Origin: Bacteriovorax sp.
GTDB lineage: Bacteria; Bdellovibrionota; Bacteriovoracia; Bacteriovoracales; Bacteriovoracaceae
Length of the DNA stretch: 37,227 nt
Assembly: GCA_014378525.1 (NCBI GenBank)
Contig: JACMNL010000030.1
Location: forward strand, 1 to 37,227
Direction of reading: 5' to 3'
Positions 1 to 8,246 of this stretch are shown one piece after another (positions within the stretch are counted from its first letter, which is position 1; each line of letters begins with the position of its first letter). The translations under genes and the position numbers were made by a program. The notes under the pieces are model-generated. The model made no database searches. It saw only the letters and a program-made list of their open reading frames with translations, and had not been told where the DNA came from.

Positions 1-113
1 CCAGGACGATCTTTTGGAGGATTATATTTGAAAAGATAAAAGACAGAAGCGCTCCCGAGTAAAATAACAATCAGGGAGTATAATGAAGATTTATAATTTA
101 TCTGGAGCTTCAA
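1..113 (-). CDS. Partial 5' end of a membrane protein, probably a sensor histidine kinase
   Basis: The minus strand reads open from a TTG at 113-111 to the window edge. It gives about 37 residues: a short polar start (MKLQINYKSS), one hydrophobic segment (LYSLIVILLGSASVFYLF) and then a polar stretch. This looks like the first transmembrane helix of a sensor kinase. The TTG overlaps the TGA stop of the response regulator gene (TTGA), the usual arrangement for a translationally coupled regulator and kinase pair. No strong Shine-Dalgarno is visible, which fits coupling. The kinase identity is inferred from position and the N-terminal helix only, since no catalytic domain lies inside the window. 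Another membrane protein is possible. Confidence 0.5.
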   Translation of the reverse strand, partial: MKLQINYKSSLYSLIVILLGSASVFYLFKYNPPKDRP

Positions 114-1693
114 TTGAGCTGTTGAACAAAACCTTTTTTCTTCATCTTCTCAATCAACGTCGTTCTGTTCATTGATAAAAGCTTCGAGGCCTGGTTCTTA
201 TTCCCACCAGTCACTTCCAGCGCCTGGTTGATAAGCGAGTCTTCGATGTCTGATAGTAATTGCTTCAAGTCCACCCCTTCATCAGGAAGTGCAATGATGC
301 TCTTATATGAATCAAGATTTTGCGGAGCTGCTTTTAAGAATTTAGCAGGAAGATCAGAAATCTTAATCTGGTTTCCACCTTTAAGAATAACTAATCTCTC
401 GATTAAGTTTTCAAGTTCACGAACGTTCCCCGGCCACTCATAAGTGATAAGCAGTTCAAGAGTCTCGTCATCGAACTCAATATTATTTCTGCCGTCAGCA
501 GAGACAAATTTAGATAAGAAATAAGAAATCATTAACGGGATGTCTTCGCGTCTTTCACAAAGAGCAGGGATCTTTATAGGAATAACATTCAGGCGGTAAT
601 ATAAATCTTCGCGGAAGTTTCCTTCAGAAACTGATTCTTCTAAATTTCTGTGTGTCGCTGTAATGATACGAACATCAATGTCCGTCACTTCATTGCTTCC
701 CACTCTTTCAATCACGCGGCTTTGAAGAACACGTAAAAGTTTTACTTGAAGTAAGAGCGGCATATCCCCGATTTCATCCAGGAAGATCGTTCCTCTGTGG
801 GCCATTTCGAAGCGGCCTTTTCTAGAAGAGATCGCACCAGTGAAGGCACCTTTCTCATGACCGAATAATTCTGATTCTAAAAGTTCACTCGGTATCGCAC
901 CACAGTTTACTGATACCATGTTGTGAGCTTTTCTTGGTGATAAATTGTGAAGAGCATTGGCGACCAGCTCTTTCCCTGTACCCGACGGACCTGAAATGAA
1001 AACAGTCGAATCACTCGCTGCTACTTTTCTTATGCGTTCGAAAACCTGTTTCATCGATTTAGATCGTCCTACCATGCCGCAAAAAATATCATCTGCAGTC
1101 GGAGCTTCGATTTTAAATTTAGATTGAAATAAGTGTTGCGCAGGAGTTTGTGAAAGCGGTTGATTCACTTTCCCTTGAAGAAGATCGTTGTTCGTAAAAA
1201 CTGAAGTCGGAACATTGAGTTTTTTTGTAAACGCCTTAGTGACAAGGTCACTTAAAATATCCAGCTCAAATGGTTTTGTTAAATAATGGAAGACACCCTT
1301 TTTAGTCGCATTGATGGCCGTTTCAATTGAAGCGAAGCCTGTCATGACGATCGACACGAAATGGTGTCCACGCTCTTTTAAAAGATCGATAAGCAGAAGT
1401 CCGTCTGATCCACCAGCTTCGAAGCTGATATCAGTGATAAGGCAGAATGGAGTTTGGTTGACGACAGTTTCTGTTTTGATTTTTTTATCGAGTTCTAAAA
1501 GGCATTCTGTAGGTGTGAAGTATAAATGGACAGTGAGGTTTAATCTTTTCTCGAGATACTTTTTGATGGTCGTGCCCAGCACGCGGTCATCTTCTACCAG
1601 ATAAATATCCGGGAGTTTAATTGAGTTCGTGATTCCACTCTTCGCTGAGTCTGTTTGCTCATATGAAGTATGGAGAAATTGAAAATCATTCAC
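110..1693 (-). CDS. Sigma54-dependent response regulator (NtrC/FlrC type)
   Basis: A 527-residue transcription activator with the full NtrC-family layout. The receiver domain spans about residues 28-150, with acidic residues E34/D35/D36, phospho-acceptor D88, T118 and K140. The AAA+ domain spans about 205-440, with Walker A GPSGTGKE at 235-242, the sigma54-contacting GAFTGA loop at 282-287 and Walker B IFLDE at 303-307. A Fis-type helix-turn-helix lies at about 490-520 and ends NRTTLIEKMKKKG, a tail common in FlrC/FleR-like regulators. The start is a GTG with AAGGA upstream. Family knowledge says phosphorylation drives ATP-dependent opening of sigma54 promoters. The partner kinase probably follows at 113. 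The target genes cannot be read from the window, and a flagellar role is only a hint. Confidence 0.95.
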   Translation of the reverse strand: MNDFQFLHTSYEQTDSAKSGITNSIKLPDIYLVEDDRVLGTTIKKYLEKRLNLTVHLYFTPTECLLELDKKIKTETVVNQTPFCLITDISFEAGGSDGLLLIDLLKERGHHFVSIVMTGFASIETAINATKKGVFHYLTKPFELDILSDLVTKAFTKKLNVPTSVFTNNDLLQGKVNQPLSQTPAQHLFQSKFKIEAPTADDIFCGMVGRSKSMKQVFERIRKVAASDSTVFISGPSGTGKELVANALHNLSPRKAHNMVSVNCGAIPSELLESELFGHEKGAFTGAISSRKGRFEMAHRGTIFLDEIGDMPLLLQVKLLRVLQSRVIERVGSNEVTDIDVRIITATHRNLEESVSEGNFREDLYYRLNVIPIKIPALCERREDIPLMISYFLSKFVSADGRNNIEFDDETLELLITYEWPGNVRELENLIERLVILKGGNQIKISDLPAKFLKAAPQNLDSYKSIIALPDEGVDLKQLLSDIEDSLINQALEVTGGNKNQASKLLSMNRTTLIEKMKKKGFVQQLN

Positions 1694-1766
1694 TCTTCGT
1701 ATCCTTGAAAGTTATTTGAAAACATTGTTTCTAAAAAACAGGTTATTCCATTAAGCCCGTTGAAAA

Positions 1767-1796
1767 ATGCTACCAATCATCTGGGGTCAGTGTCAA
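1767..1796 (-). promoter_or_regulatory. Candidate sigma70 promoter for the response regulator gene
   Basis: On the minus strand a perfect TTGACA (1796-1791) is followed after 18 bases by TAGCAT (1772-1767), about 75 bases upstream of the GTG start. The rest of the 1694-1857 gap shows no gene and no clear hairpin. Confidence 0.45.
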
Positions 1797-1857
1797 TTTC
1801 TCAACATCCGAGATTAAGGTGGCAACAATTTCCGATTGAATGTGTATGGTACTGTAA

Positions 1858-2088
1858 CTAGCTAAAAGCTTGAGTTAAATTCTTGACTATTCCGTTTGGG
1901 CCGCCCATTACGAAATATAGAGCAACAGCTGTAAGACAAAATAAGGTTATTCCTACCCAAAAATAGGCGATGTCCCGATAATCCTTCAACCAAAATGTGT
2001 AGGCGAAGTGCAGACTGATGAGTCCGAATGGTACTGCCCAAAATGGAATGTATTTAGCTATGAAAAGAGTGACGTCGAAAAAATTCAT
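1858..2088 (-). CDS. Small inner-membrane protein of unknown function
   Basis: A 76-residue protein with two hydrophobic segments at about residues 15-32 and 40-61, separated by a short polar loop (WLKDYRD), so probably a two-helix membrane protein. The ATG overlaps the stop of the upstream exported protein gene in a TAATG junction, so the two are very likely translated together. The family is not recognised. Function may relate to its secreted partner at 2088-2501, but nothing in the sequence shows this. Confidence 0.7.
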   Translation of the reverse strand: MNFFDVTLFIAKYIPFWAVPFGLISLHFAYTFWLKDYRDIAYFWVGITLFCLTAVALYFVMGGPNGIVKNLTQAFS

Positions 2089-2501
2089 TATTTGGTTACA
2101 GCAGTTGGAGTAACTGATGGTTGAGTAACAGGTTGTTGATCGCGGGAATCAAACTTTGCTTTTCTTTTTCCATCATAGTTTTTATCAATAACTGCACCCG
2201 GAGTTTTTGTTGTTACTGCATTCATGTTGTTATTGCAGGCAACAGCTTCCAGACTTTTTAATTCATCCATGTCCTCTTCATTGGCAGAGTACATGCATTT
2301 TTTAACGGCCTTACATTGATCTTTTAAGATGTCAGCAACTGCACGGTCAGTCACTACTTCCTTCCCGTTCACAACTGTTGTCACAGTCGTTGGCACGTCA
2401 GTGTTGCAGGTTCCATCAAGCACTGCCGGAGAACGCGAATTCTCTGCGTGAGCTGAAATTGAGATAATGAATGTAAGTAGTAAAATATTTTTCATCTTCA
2501 T
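2088..2501 (-). CDS. Small exported Cys-containing protein of unknown function
   Basis: 137 residues beginning with a clear Sec signal peptide (MKMKNILLLTFIISISAHA, cleavage predicted before ENS). The mature part is polar. It has four cysteines in the middle (CNT, DQCKAVKKC, ACNNN), which could form two disulfides in the periplasm, and a Pro/Thr-rich C-terminal tail. Two in-frame ATGs (2501 and 2495) are possible starts and neither has a strong Shine-Dalgarno. It lies downstream of the ABC importer genes on the same strand and is coupled to the small membrane protein after it. No family is recognised. Confidence 0.75.
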   Translation of the reverse strand: MKMKNILLLTFIISISAHAENSRSPAVLDGTCNTDVPTTVTTVVNGKEVVTDRAVADILKDQCKAVKKCMYSANEEDMDELKSLEAVACNNNMNAVTTKTPGAVIDKNYDGKRKAKFDSRDQQPVTQPSVTPTAVTK

Positions 2502-2570
2502 AAAATGGTGCCATGACTACCCTCTTGGGGCAAGTAGGAAAGCATTGGCCTTTTTTGGAATTCTGGAGGT

Positions 2571-3365
2571 TTAGTCGCCGGTAATACCCATGTGAGCTTT
2601 TTCAAAACGCAATTGCTCTGACATAACAAGTTCCGATAACTCTGCTTTTAGCGCGTTGAACTCAGGGCCTGTCGGATCTCTCAGCCGAGGCATCTTTACA
2701 GTGATATCTTTTTTTACTGTTCCAGGTCTATACGACATAACAACAATTCTATCTGATAAATATATAGCTTCTTCGATAGAGTGAGTAACAAAGATAATTG
2801 TTTTTTTATACTCGAACCAGACTTTCAATAATTCATCCTGCAGACTTCTTCTCGTTAGCGCATCAAGAGCGCCAAAAGGTTCATCCATCAGCATGATTGG
2901 CGAATCGAGAGCAAGGACACGCGCGATCGCTACACGTTGTCTCATACCACCAGAAAGATCTTTCGGATAACGGTCTCTGAATTCTGTAAGCTTCAACATT
3001 GTTAAAAGTTCTTCTAACTTTGCTTCGATTTTTTTCGGATCTTCTTTTTTAATTCTTAGTCCGAACGTGATGTTATCAGCAACACTCATCCATGGAAAAA
3101 GTGCGTACTCCTGAAAAACCATTCCGCGGTCAGGGCCTGGTTCGCGAACTTCTTTTCCATTCACAACTATATTTCCTGTTGTAGGAAGAGAAAATCCTGC
3201 GATGGCATTTAACAGCGTACTCTTTCCACATCCTGAAGGTCCAAGCAGACAAACAAATTGTCCTTCATGAATTTCAAGATCGATTCCTTTAAGTGCAACA
3301 ACATCTCCACCGGAACCTTTAAAAACTTTATGTACATTATTAATTTTTATTTGTAGTGCAGTCAT
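2571..3365 (-). CDS. ABC importer ATPase, SsuB/TauB/NrtD type
   Basis: A 264-residue nucleotide-binding subunit of a nitrate/sulfonate/taurine-type importer. It shows Walker A LLGPSGCGKST near residue 40, a Q-loop (VFQEYALFPW), signature LSGGMRQRVAIARVLA, Walker B IMLMDEP and the H-loop FVTHSIEEA. The length is typical for the SsuB/TauB family. The start ATG overlaps the permease stop as TAATG, so it is the last gene of the importer operon. Its job is to hydrolyse ATP at the inner membrane to drive uptake through the permease at 3365-4180. The substrate cannot be assigned from the ATPase. Confidence 0.95.
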   Translation of the reverse strand: MTALQIKINNVHKVFKGSGGDVVALKGIDLEIHEGQFVCLLGPSGCGKSTLLNAIAGFSLPTTGNIVVNGKEVREPGPDRGMVFQEYALFPWMSVADNITFGLRIKKEDPKKIEAKLEELLTMLKLTEFRDRYPKDLSGGMRQRVAIARVLALDSPIMLMDEPFGALDALTRRSLQDELLKVWFEYKKTIIFVTHSIEEAIYLSDRIVVMSYRPGTVKKDITVKMPRLRDPTGPEFNALKAELSELVMSEQLRFEKAHMGITGD

Positions 3366-4180
3366 TACTCTAGTCCTCTATGCCATCTTAAAAGATAACT
3401 GTTCAAACGATCTACTACCATATCGATAGCAAGCCCCAGAAGACCAATCGAAAACATCCCGGCGATAATTTTATCAGACCAGAAGTACTCGCGTGCTTCT
3501 AGAATGCGGTAACCAAGGCCCGAGTTTACTGCGATCATTTCTGCAACGATCATACAAATAAATCCCGTTCCGATTCCGATTCTGATACCACTCAAGATGT
3601 ATGGTGTAGCTGCAGGTAAAATCACCTGTGTGAACATAACAAAAGGATTCGCGCCCATATTTCTTGCAGCACGAATATAAATACTATCAACTGCGCGGAC
3701 ACCTACGATCGTATTCATCAACACCGGAAAAAAAGCACCAAGCGCAATTAAAAATACTGCCGGAGCATTTCCTAAACCAAACCATAAAATTGAAAGTGGA
3801 ATGTAGGCAATTGGTGGAATGGGTCTTAAAACCTGAATCAATGGATTGAAATAATCGTAAACTTTTGTACTCGCACCCATCACTAAACCCAGTGGTAAAG
3901 CTAAAGCTGTTCCGATCAAACAACCGATAAATACACGATAGAAACTCGCCCACATGTCACCGAAAAATTCTCCGGAGAACATCCACTTCACGTAGCTCAT
4001 AGTCTTTGGATCATGAACTTCAGCTGGAATGACATAGTGGTACCAGCGTACTAAAACAGCAGAAGGCGCAGGCAGGATTTGAGGATTTACTTTTCCTGAA
4101 CGGACTAAGAGCTCCCAGATAATCACAGCTATCAGTGGAACCCAAATTCCTTTTATTCTTGAAAAAAAATCCTTAACCAT
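3365..4180 (-). CDS. ABC importer permease, SsuC/TauC type
   Basis: A 271-residue inner-membrane permease of the BPD_transp_1 family. An N-terminal helix (IWVPLIAVIIWELLVRSGK) is followed by several hydrophobic segments. The EAA-type cytoplasmic loop that contacts the ATPase is seen around AARNMGANPFVMFTQVILPAATPYI. The pattern GLGYRILEAREYF and the length fit SsuC/TauC/NrtB proteins. It sits between the binding-protein gene (34 bases upstream) and the ATPase gene (1-base overlap). It would form the channel of a sulfonate, taurine, nitrate or related importer. Confidence 0.95.
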   Translation of the reverse strand: MVKDFFSRIKGIWVPLIAVIIWELLVRSGKVNPQILPAPSAVLVRWYHYVIPAEVHDPKTMSYVKWMFSGEFFGDMWASFYRVFIGCLIGTALALPLGLVMGASTKVYDYFNPLIQVLRPIPPIAYIPLSILWFGLGNAPAVFLIALGAFFPVLMNTIVGVRAVDSIYIRAARNMGANPFVMFTQVILPAATPYILSGIRIGIGTGFICMIVAEMIAVNSGLGYRILEAREYFWSDKIIAGMFSIGLLGLAIDMVVDRLNSYLLRWHRGLE

Positions 4181-4214
4181 GTCTGCGCTTCCTATAGTTC
4201 TCTAACTTAAAAAA

Positions 4215-5174
4215 TTATTTAACACCTAAAGCTTTTTTTGCTGCAGTCAGAAGATCTAGTTTTACCCAGTCTGTTGCTTTTGGTGGTGTCGTCATTTTAC
4301 CTACACCATATTTTTGCATAAAATCTGTCGTGATCTGAACGTGCTTAGCTGTGATGTCGTATGTGAACTCAGCGTTCCCCATAGCATCTTTGTAATCTTC
4401 AGCAGTGATTTGTCCTTTGAACATTTTTTCTACTACGTATTTTTGTGCAATTTCCGGTTTATCTAAAAAGTATTTTGTTGTTTCAACGAAACATTTCATG
4501 AATCTTTCAGCAAGAGCTTTGTTCCCATACATTTTTTCTGTCATTACAAGTGCACGAACCGGCTCACCCATTTCTGTATCGTATGGCTTCATTAGTTCAA
4601 CACCCCAGCCTTTATTGATGGCCTGTGATGATTGAGGCTCTGATTGTGACATACCGTCGATTTGTTTTGCTGAGATGGCCTGGTTTAAATCAGCGAATGG
4701 AAGGTAAACGATTTGTACGTCTTTACCCGGCTTATCTGACCACGTTAATTTAAATTTTGAAAGTTCAGCAAGAAGTAAAAGTTCCTGTGCTCCACCGCGA
4801 GCTACACCGATTTTTTTTCCTTTCATATCTGCAATTGTTTTAATCCCTGCATCAGGACGAACAACGATACGTGCTCCACCTTGAGAGAATCCTGCAACAG
4901 CATAAATTTTTGTTCCACCTGCACGACCTGCGATAGCAGCATCAGCAGCAGAAGCTGCTACATCGATTTCTCCAGCAACGATTGCAGGCATGATATCGAT
5001 ACCTTTTGGGAAAACTCTTTCCTGAACATCAAGATCGTACTTGCCACAATTTTCAGACATGTAACTAACAGCACCGTAGTGAGCGAATTTTAAATTTCCA
5101 AGACGAATAACATCTTTTGCCTGCGCTTGTGAGGCCACTGTAAGAACAGCAATTATAGATAAAGTTTTTAACAT
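4215..5174 (-). CDS. ABC importer periplasmic substrate-binding protein (NMT1/SsuA-like)
   Basis: 319 residues from the chosen ATG at 5174. A Sec signal peptide (MLKTLSIIAVLTVASQAQA) is followed by an NMT1/SsuA-type binding fold. Typical elements are AIVAGEIDVAASAADAAIAG, ADMKGKKIGVARGGAQELLL and the late region EPVRALVMTEK. An in-frame ATG 12 bases upstream (5186) overlaps the Shine-Dalgarno GGAGG, so the downstream ATG is preferred. It captures the substrate in the periplasm for the permease and ATPase encoded after it. Related proteins bind sulfonates, taurine, nitrate or thiamine precursors. No residue pattern lets me choose among these. Confidence 0.92.
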   Translation of the reverse strand: MLKTLSIIAVLTVASQAQAKDVIRLGNLKFAHYGAVSYMSENCGKYDLDVQERVFPKGIDIMPAIVAGEIDVAASAADAAIAGRAGGTKIYAVAGFSQGGARIVVRPDAGIKTIADMKGKKIGVARGGAQELLLLAELSKFKLTWSDKPGKDVQIVYLPFADLNQAISAKQIDGMSQSEPQSSQAINKGWGVELMKPYDTEMGEPVRALVMTEKMYGNKALAERFMKCFVETTKYFLDKPEIAQKYVVEKMFKGQITAEDYKDAMGNAEFTYDITAKHVQITTDFMQKYGVGKMTTPPKATDWVKLDLLTAAKKALGVK

Positions 5175-5202
5175 AATATCCTCCATGAATAAGATTGATA
5201 AA

Positions 5203-5231
5203 ATGCTAACGAGTTAGGAATGGATGAGCAA
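5203..5231 (-). promoter_or_regulatory. Candidate promoter of the ABC importer operon
   Basis: The minus strand has TTGCTC (5231-5226), a 17-base spacer and TAGCAT (5208-5203). It lies about 30 bases upstream of the binding-protein ATG and just downstream of the metK terminator. The -10 TAGCAT is the same as the one proposed for the response regulator gene. Confidence 0.4.
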
Positions 5232-5254
5232 GGTAGTGGGCGTGAAATTGAGGT

Positions 5255-5280
5255 AAAAAAAAGGCCTTCCGAAGAAGGCC
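5255..5280 (-). terminator. Intrinsic terminator of metK
   Basis: The minus strand reads GGCCTTC-TTCG-GAAGGCC followed by eight T. This is a 7-bp stem closed by a stable C(UUCG)G tetraloop with a U-tract, a few bases after the metK stop codon. It separates metK from the ABC importer operon on the same strand. Confidence 0.93.
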
Positions 5281-5287
5281 ATTTAAA

Positions 5288-6442
5288 TTAGAAATGTGAT
5301 TTAAGTTCTTCAAGACGATCTAATTTTTCCCATGGGAAAATGTCGCGACCAAAGTGCCCGTAAGCAGCAGTCTGCGAGTAAATTGGCTTAAGAAGATCTA
5401 AACGTTCAATGATAGCTCTTGGCTTCATATCAAACATTTGGTTGATAACTTGAGTTAACTTTTTAATTTCAACTTTTTCTGTTCCGTAAGTTTCAACAAG
5501 GAAAGAAACTGGTTGAGCTACACCGATTGCATAAGCAACCTGCACTAGTGCTTTTTCAGCAAGACCAGCAGCAACGATGTGCTTAGCAACGTGACGAGCA
5601 GCGTATGCAGCAGATCTATCAACTTTCGATGGATCCTTTCCAGAGAAAGCTCCACCACCGTGAGCACCGTGACCACCGTATGTATCTACGATGATTTTTC
5701 TTCCTGTAAGACCACAGTCTCCCATTGGTCCACCGATAACGAATCTTCCAGTTGGGTTGATGTAGATTTTAGTTTTGTTGTCGATTAAGTGAGCAGGTAC
5801 AACTTTGTTGATAACTTCAGCTCTGATTCCTTCTTCGATTTGTTTTAACGTCATTTCTTCTGCGTGTTGAGTAGAAAGAACGATTGCATCCAGACGAGTA
5901 ATTTTTCCGTCAACGTATTGAGCAGAAACTTGAGTCTTACCATCAGCGCGAAGTAATGGAAGAGGACCGTTTTTTCTAACTTCAGAAAGTTTTTTTGCAA
6001 GTTGGTGAGAAAGATCGATTGTTAATGGCATGAAGTTAGCTGATTCGTTACAAGCGTAACCGAACATTAACCCCTGGTCACCAGCACCTTGTTCAGTGAA
6101 AGTTCCTTTTCCTTCGTCAACACCTTGAGCGATATCCGGAGATTGTTTTCCAAGCACAACTGAAACACCACATGTAGTAGCGTCGAAGCCTTTATCTGAA
6201 TGATCGTATCCGATTTTTTTAATTGTATTTCTAACGATGGCCTGGAAATCTACGTTTGCATTTGTCGTGATTTCTCCCGCAAGAACAACGAGACCAGTTG
6301 TGATTAAAGTTTCGCAAGCTACACGAGACTTTGGGTCTTGAGCTAGCATAGCGTCCAATACTGCATCTGAAATCTGGTCTGCCATTTTATCAGGGTGACC
6401 TTCAGTTACTGATTCCGATGTAAAGATATAGTCTTTCAACAT
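5288..6442 (-). CDS. metK: S-adenosylmethionine synthetase (methionine adenosyltransferase)
   Basis: 384 residues from ATG at 6442, which has GGAG six bases upstream. A TTG 12 bases earlier also lies in frame but is not needed. MetK joins methionine and ATP to make S-adenosylmethionine, the cell's methyl donor, in the cytoplasm. Family signatures are present: [13 protein letters not shown] at the N terminus, the [12 protein letters not shown] hexapeptide region, and [16 protein letters not shown] carrying the phosphate-binding residues. The length is normal for bacterial MetK. It is a single-gene unit with its own terminator at 5255-5280 and its own upstream control region at 6461-6539. Confidence 0.98.
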   Translation of the reverse strand: MLKDYIFTSESVTEGHPDKMADQISDAVLDAMLAQDPKSRVACETLITTGLVVLAGEITTNANVDFQAIVRNTIKKIGYDHSDKGFDATTCGVSVVLGKQSPDIAQGVDEGKGTFTEQGAGDQGLMFGYACNESANFMPLTIDLSHQLAKKLSEVRKNGPLPLLRADGKTQVSAQYVDGKITRLDAIVLSTQHAEEMTLKQIEEGIRAEVINKVVPAHLIDNKTKIYINPTGRFVIGGPMGDCGLTGRKIIVDTYGGHGAHGGGAFSGKDPSKVDRSAAYAARHVAKHIVAAGLAEKALVQVAYAIGVAQPVSFLVETYGTEKVEIKKLTQVINQMFDMKPRAIIERLDLLKPIYSQTAAYGHFGRDIFPWEKLDRLEELKSHF

Positions 6443-6460
6443 AAATTTCTCCAAAAATAC

Positions 6461-6483
6461 TTAGGTAAATAAATTTTACCTAA
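6461..6483. repeat. Inverted repeat in the metK leader
   Basis: Two 9-bp arms, TTAGGTAAA (6461-6469) and TTTACCTAA (6475-6483), are separated by 5 bases. They lie just upstream of the metK Shine-Dalgarno and downstream of the predicted start of transcription. The repeat could be a hairpin in the mRNA leader or a DNA operator. No U-tract follows, so it is not a normal terminator. Confidence 0.6.
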
Positions 6484-6497
6484 ACAAATAATACTCT

Positions 6498-6539
6498 AGT
6501 GTATCCAGCGAATATACACTCGGGATTTTCAAAGATCAA
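6498..6539 (-). promoter_or_regulatory. Candidate metK promoter with overlapping operator-like repeat
   Basis: The minus strand carries TTGATC (6539-6534), a 17-base spacer and TATATT (6516-6511), a good sigma70-type match. An inverted repeat with 7-bp arms, AGTGTAT (6498-6504) and ATACACT (6514-6520), is separated by 9 bases and covers the -10 element. A repressor bound there would block metK. No matching regulator is identified in the window. Confidence 0.5.
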
Positions 6540-6551
6540 TAAGAGGATTAA

Positions 6552-8243
6552 CTATTTTACAGGGGCAAAATAACGAAAATAATGGGGGTTCCGGTAATAA
6601 TAAACAAGCCTGGGATTGTTATAGTCAACAACATAGGTTTTACCCTGCATTTCCACAGACAAATAGGTCTTTTTCTTCTCAGGAACTTCGAAGTCATAAA
6701 GGAACTTATAGCGGTCCTGCTTGAATAACTTGGCCAGTTTTTTCAGGTTTCTGACCGGTTTTCCGGGGACTTCGCCCAGAGGTCTGAAGTCATCCCAAAG
6801 TGTATCCATATCAATGCGCCCGTACATACTCACTCTTGAATAATAGCGCAGGGCCGGAAAATCTTTACGGGGTTTGTTCAAAAGTTCGAGTGCAATGCGA
6901 ACATTTTCACGCCTTAAAAACTGTCCGACTTTCGTCATGTCCGGGCAATAGATATGCTGATTGCCTGGCATATAAAAATATGTGAATGAAAACTCACCTT
7001 CTTTAAATAAAACGTTCAGCCATTTGCTGTTTGCGAGAACTAGATCTTTTGGAAGGTATTCCATGAGCGCATCATCTTTTCCCATCATCGAATAATAAGG
7101 ATCAGTGTAGCGGTTGATGACAACCTGAGAGACATCCCTGCGCTCAAGAGCATCAGGCGCGTCTGATCTTCCGACTTCAGAATATAGAATTGTTTCCATC
7201 GCAAAAAGATATTGAAACAGATCTGATTTTTTTGCCCAGAAGCTATAGGCTTCGGCTTCTTTTTTTAATACAAATTCTTTCAGGTTTGCCAGTGAACGAG
7301 CACGGTCTTCCAGAATTGTATTGGCATCAGTGGCAATGGCAGTATCACTCGTTTTAATTTTTTTCCCGTCAGCAAGATCCTGATAAAAACTTAAACTTCT
7401 TTCTGCTCTCTTCGCCCATTCATCATAACGATTGATGAGTGTCTGCTGGCCAAGATCAATCAGGTTTTTAAAATTTGTTATGACATATTTAAAATCCGAT
7501 CTTTCATTTTCTGTTAAAAATATACGGTCTTTTTCTTTATTGAGTGAAAGGTAGAGTGTATCGAAAGAAGCACGGATTACAGAATCATTGCGCGAAAGAT
7601 TTTCATCGTAAGATCCGTCCTGCACGATCCTTCTGTAGAGATAAATTGCATTAGCTTTTGCTCTCGGCTCTTTCAGGTTTACGTTTTTATATTTTTCATA
7701 CTCGGCACGAAGTGCAAGGTGATTTAAAGGAAATTTAAAACTCAACAGGTATGGAGCTTCGTTCTTGAACGTTTCAACTTCTTTCATCATCTGAAGAAAT
7801 TGTTTTTTAGCACGGTCTTCAATGTCAGCTTTCTGCTCTTTGGTTTTTGCAAAAAAATAATCTTTTTTGGCTTCCTGTAGAACGATCACTTCATTTTCAA
7901 TGCGCTTTAATGTCTGCTGGACATCCTCAAAATTTTTTACGCTTTTAATAGCGTCTGCTTCAGCTTTGATCCACGTAATTTTTTCTTTGATTAAAGGAAG
8001 AATTGTTTTAACAGTTTTCTGGTCGACTTTCTGGTCTAGTAAAACAGGAATGTAGTTACCGTCACCACGGTATTTCACATCCAGATCTTTCTGGGTTTGT
8101 TCGACACCAAGACCGCAAGAAGTTTCCGAATATTCTTTCTGAATCTTTAAGTATTCAGTCAGAACTTTTTGATCGAGTTGACTCTTACTCCACGCTGGAA
8201 GCGAAACAAAAATAAAAGCAGCAAGGGTAATTAATTTGTGCAT
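6552..8243 (-). CDS. Large exported protein of unknown function
   Basis: 563 residues with a Sec signal peptide (MHKLITLAAFIFVSLPAWS, then KSQ). The mature protein is rich in Lys, Glu and Asp. A long, apparently helical N-terminal half (about 75-340) has heptad-like Leu/Ile spacing, and an aromatic C-terminal part ends LVYYYRNPHYFRYFAPVK. Only two cysteines are seen in the mature part (SETSCGL and HIYCPD). No family is recognised. The gene begins 3 bases after the mpl stop with only a weak Shine-Dalgarno, so it is probably co-translated with mpl. That suggests, but does not show, a cell-wall-related periplasmic role. Confidence 0.8.
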   Translation of the reverse strand: MHKLITLAAFIFVSLPAWSKSQLDQKVLTEYLKIQKEYSETSCGLGVEQTQKDLDVKYRGDGNYIPVLLDQKVDQKTVKTILPLIKEKITWIKAEADAIKSVKNFEDVQQTLKRIENEVIVLQEAKKDYFFAKTKEQKADIEDRAKKQFLQMMKEVETFKNEAPYLLSFKFPLNHLALRAEYEKYKNVNLKEPRAKANAIYLYRRIVQDGSYDENLSRNDSVIRASFDTLYLSLNKEKDRIFLTENERSDFKYVITNFKNLIDLGQQTLINRYDEWAKRAERSLSFYQDLADGKKIKTSDTAIATDANTILEDRARSLANLKEFVLKKEAEAYSFWAKKSDLFQYLFAMETILYSEVGRSDAPDALERRDVSQVVINRYTDPYYSMMGKDDALMEYLPKDLVLANSKWLNVLFKEGEFSFTYFYMPGNQHIYCPDMTKVGQFLRRENVRIALELLNKPRKDFPALRYYSRVSMYGRIDMDTLWDDFRPLGEVPGKPVRNLKKLAKLFKQDRYKFLYDFEVPEKKKTYLSVEMQGKTYVVDYNNPRLVYYYRNPHYFRYFAPVK

Positions 8244-8246
8244 TCT

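Noticed and set aside
6443-6551. SAM riboswitch upstream of metK
   Set aside because: The leader is short and shows two inverted repeats but no multi-helix junction or known SAM-riboswitch conserved core that I can recognise.
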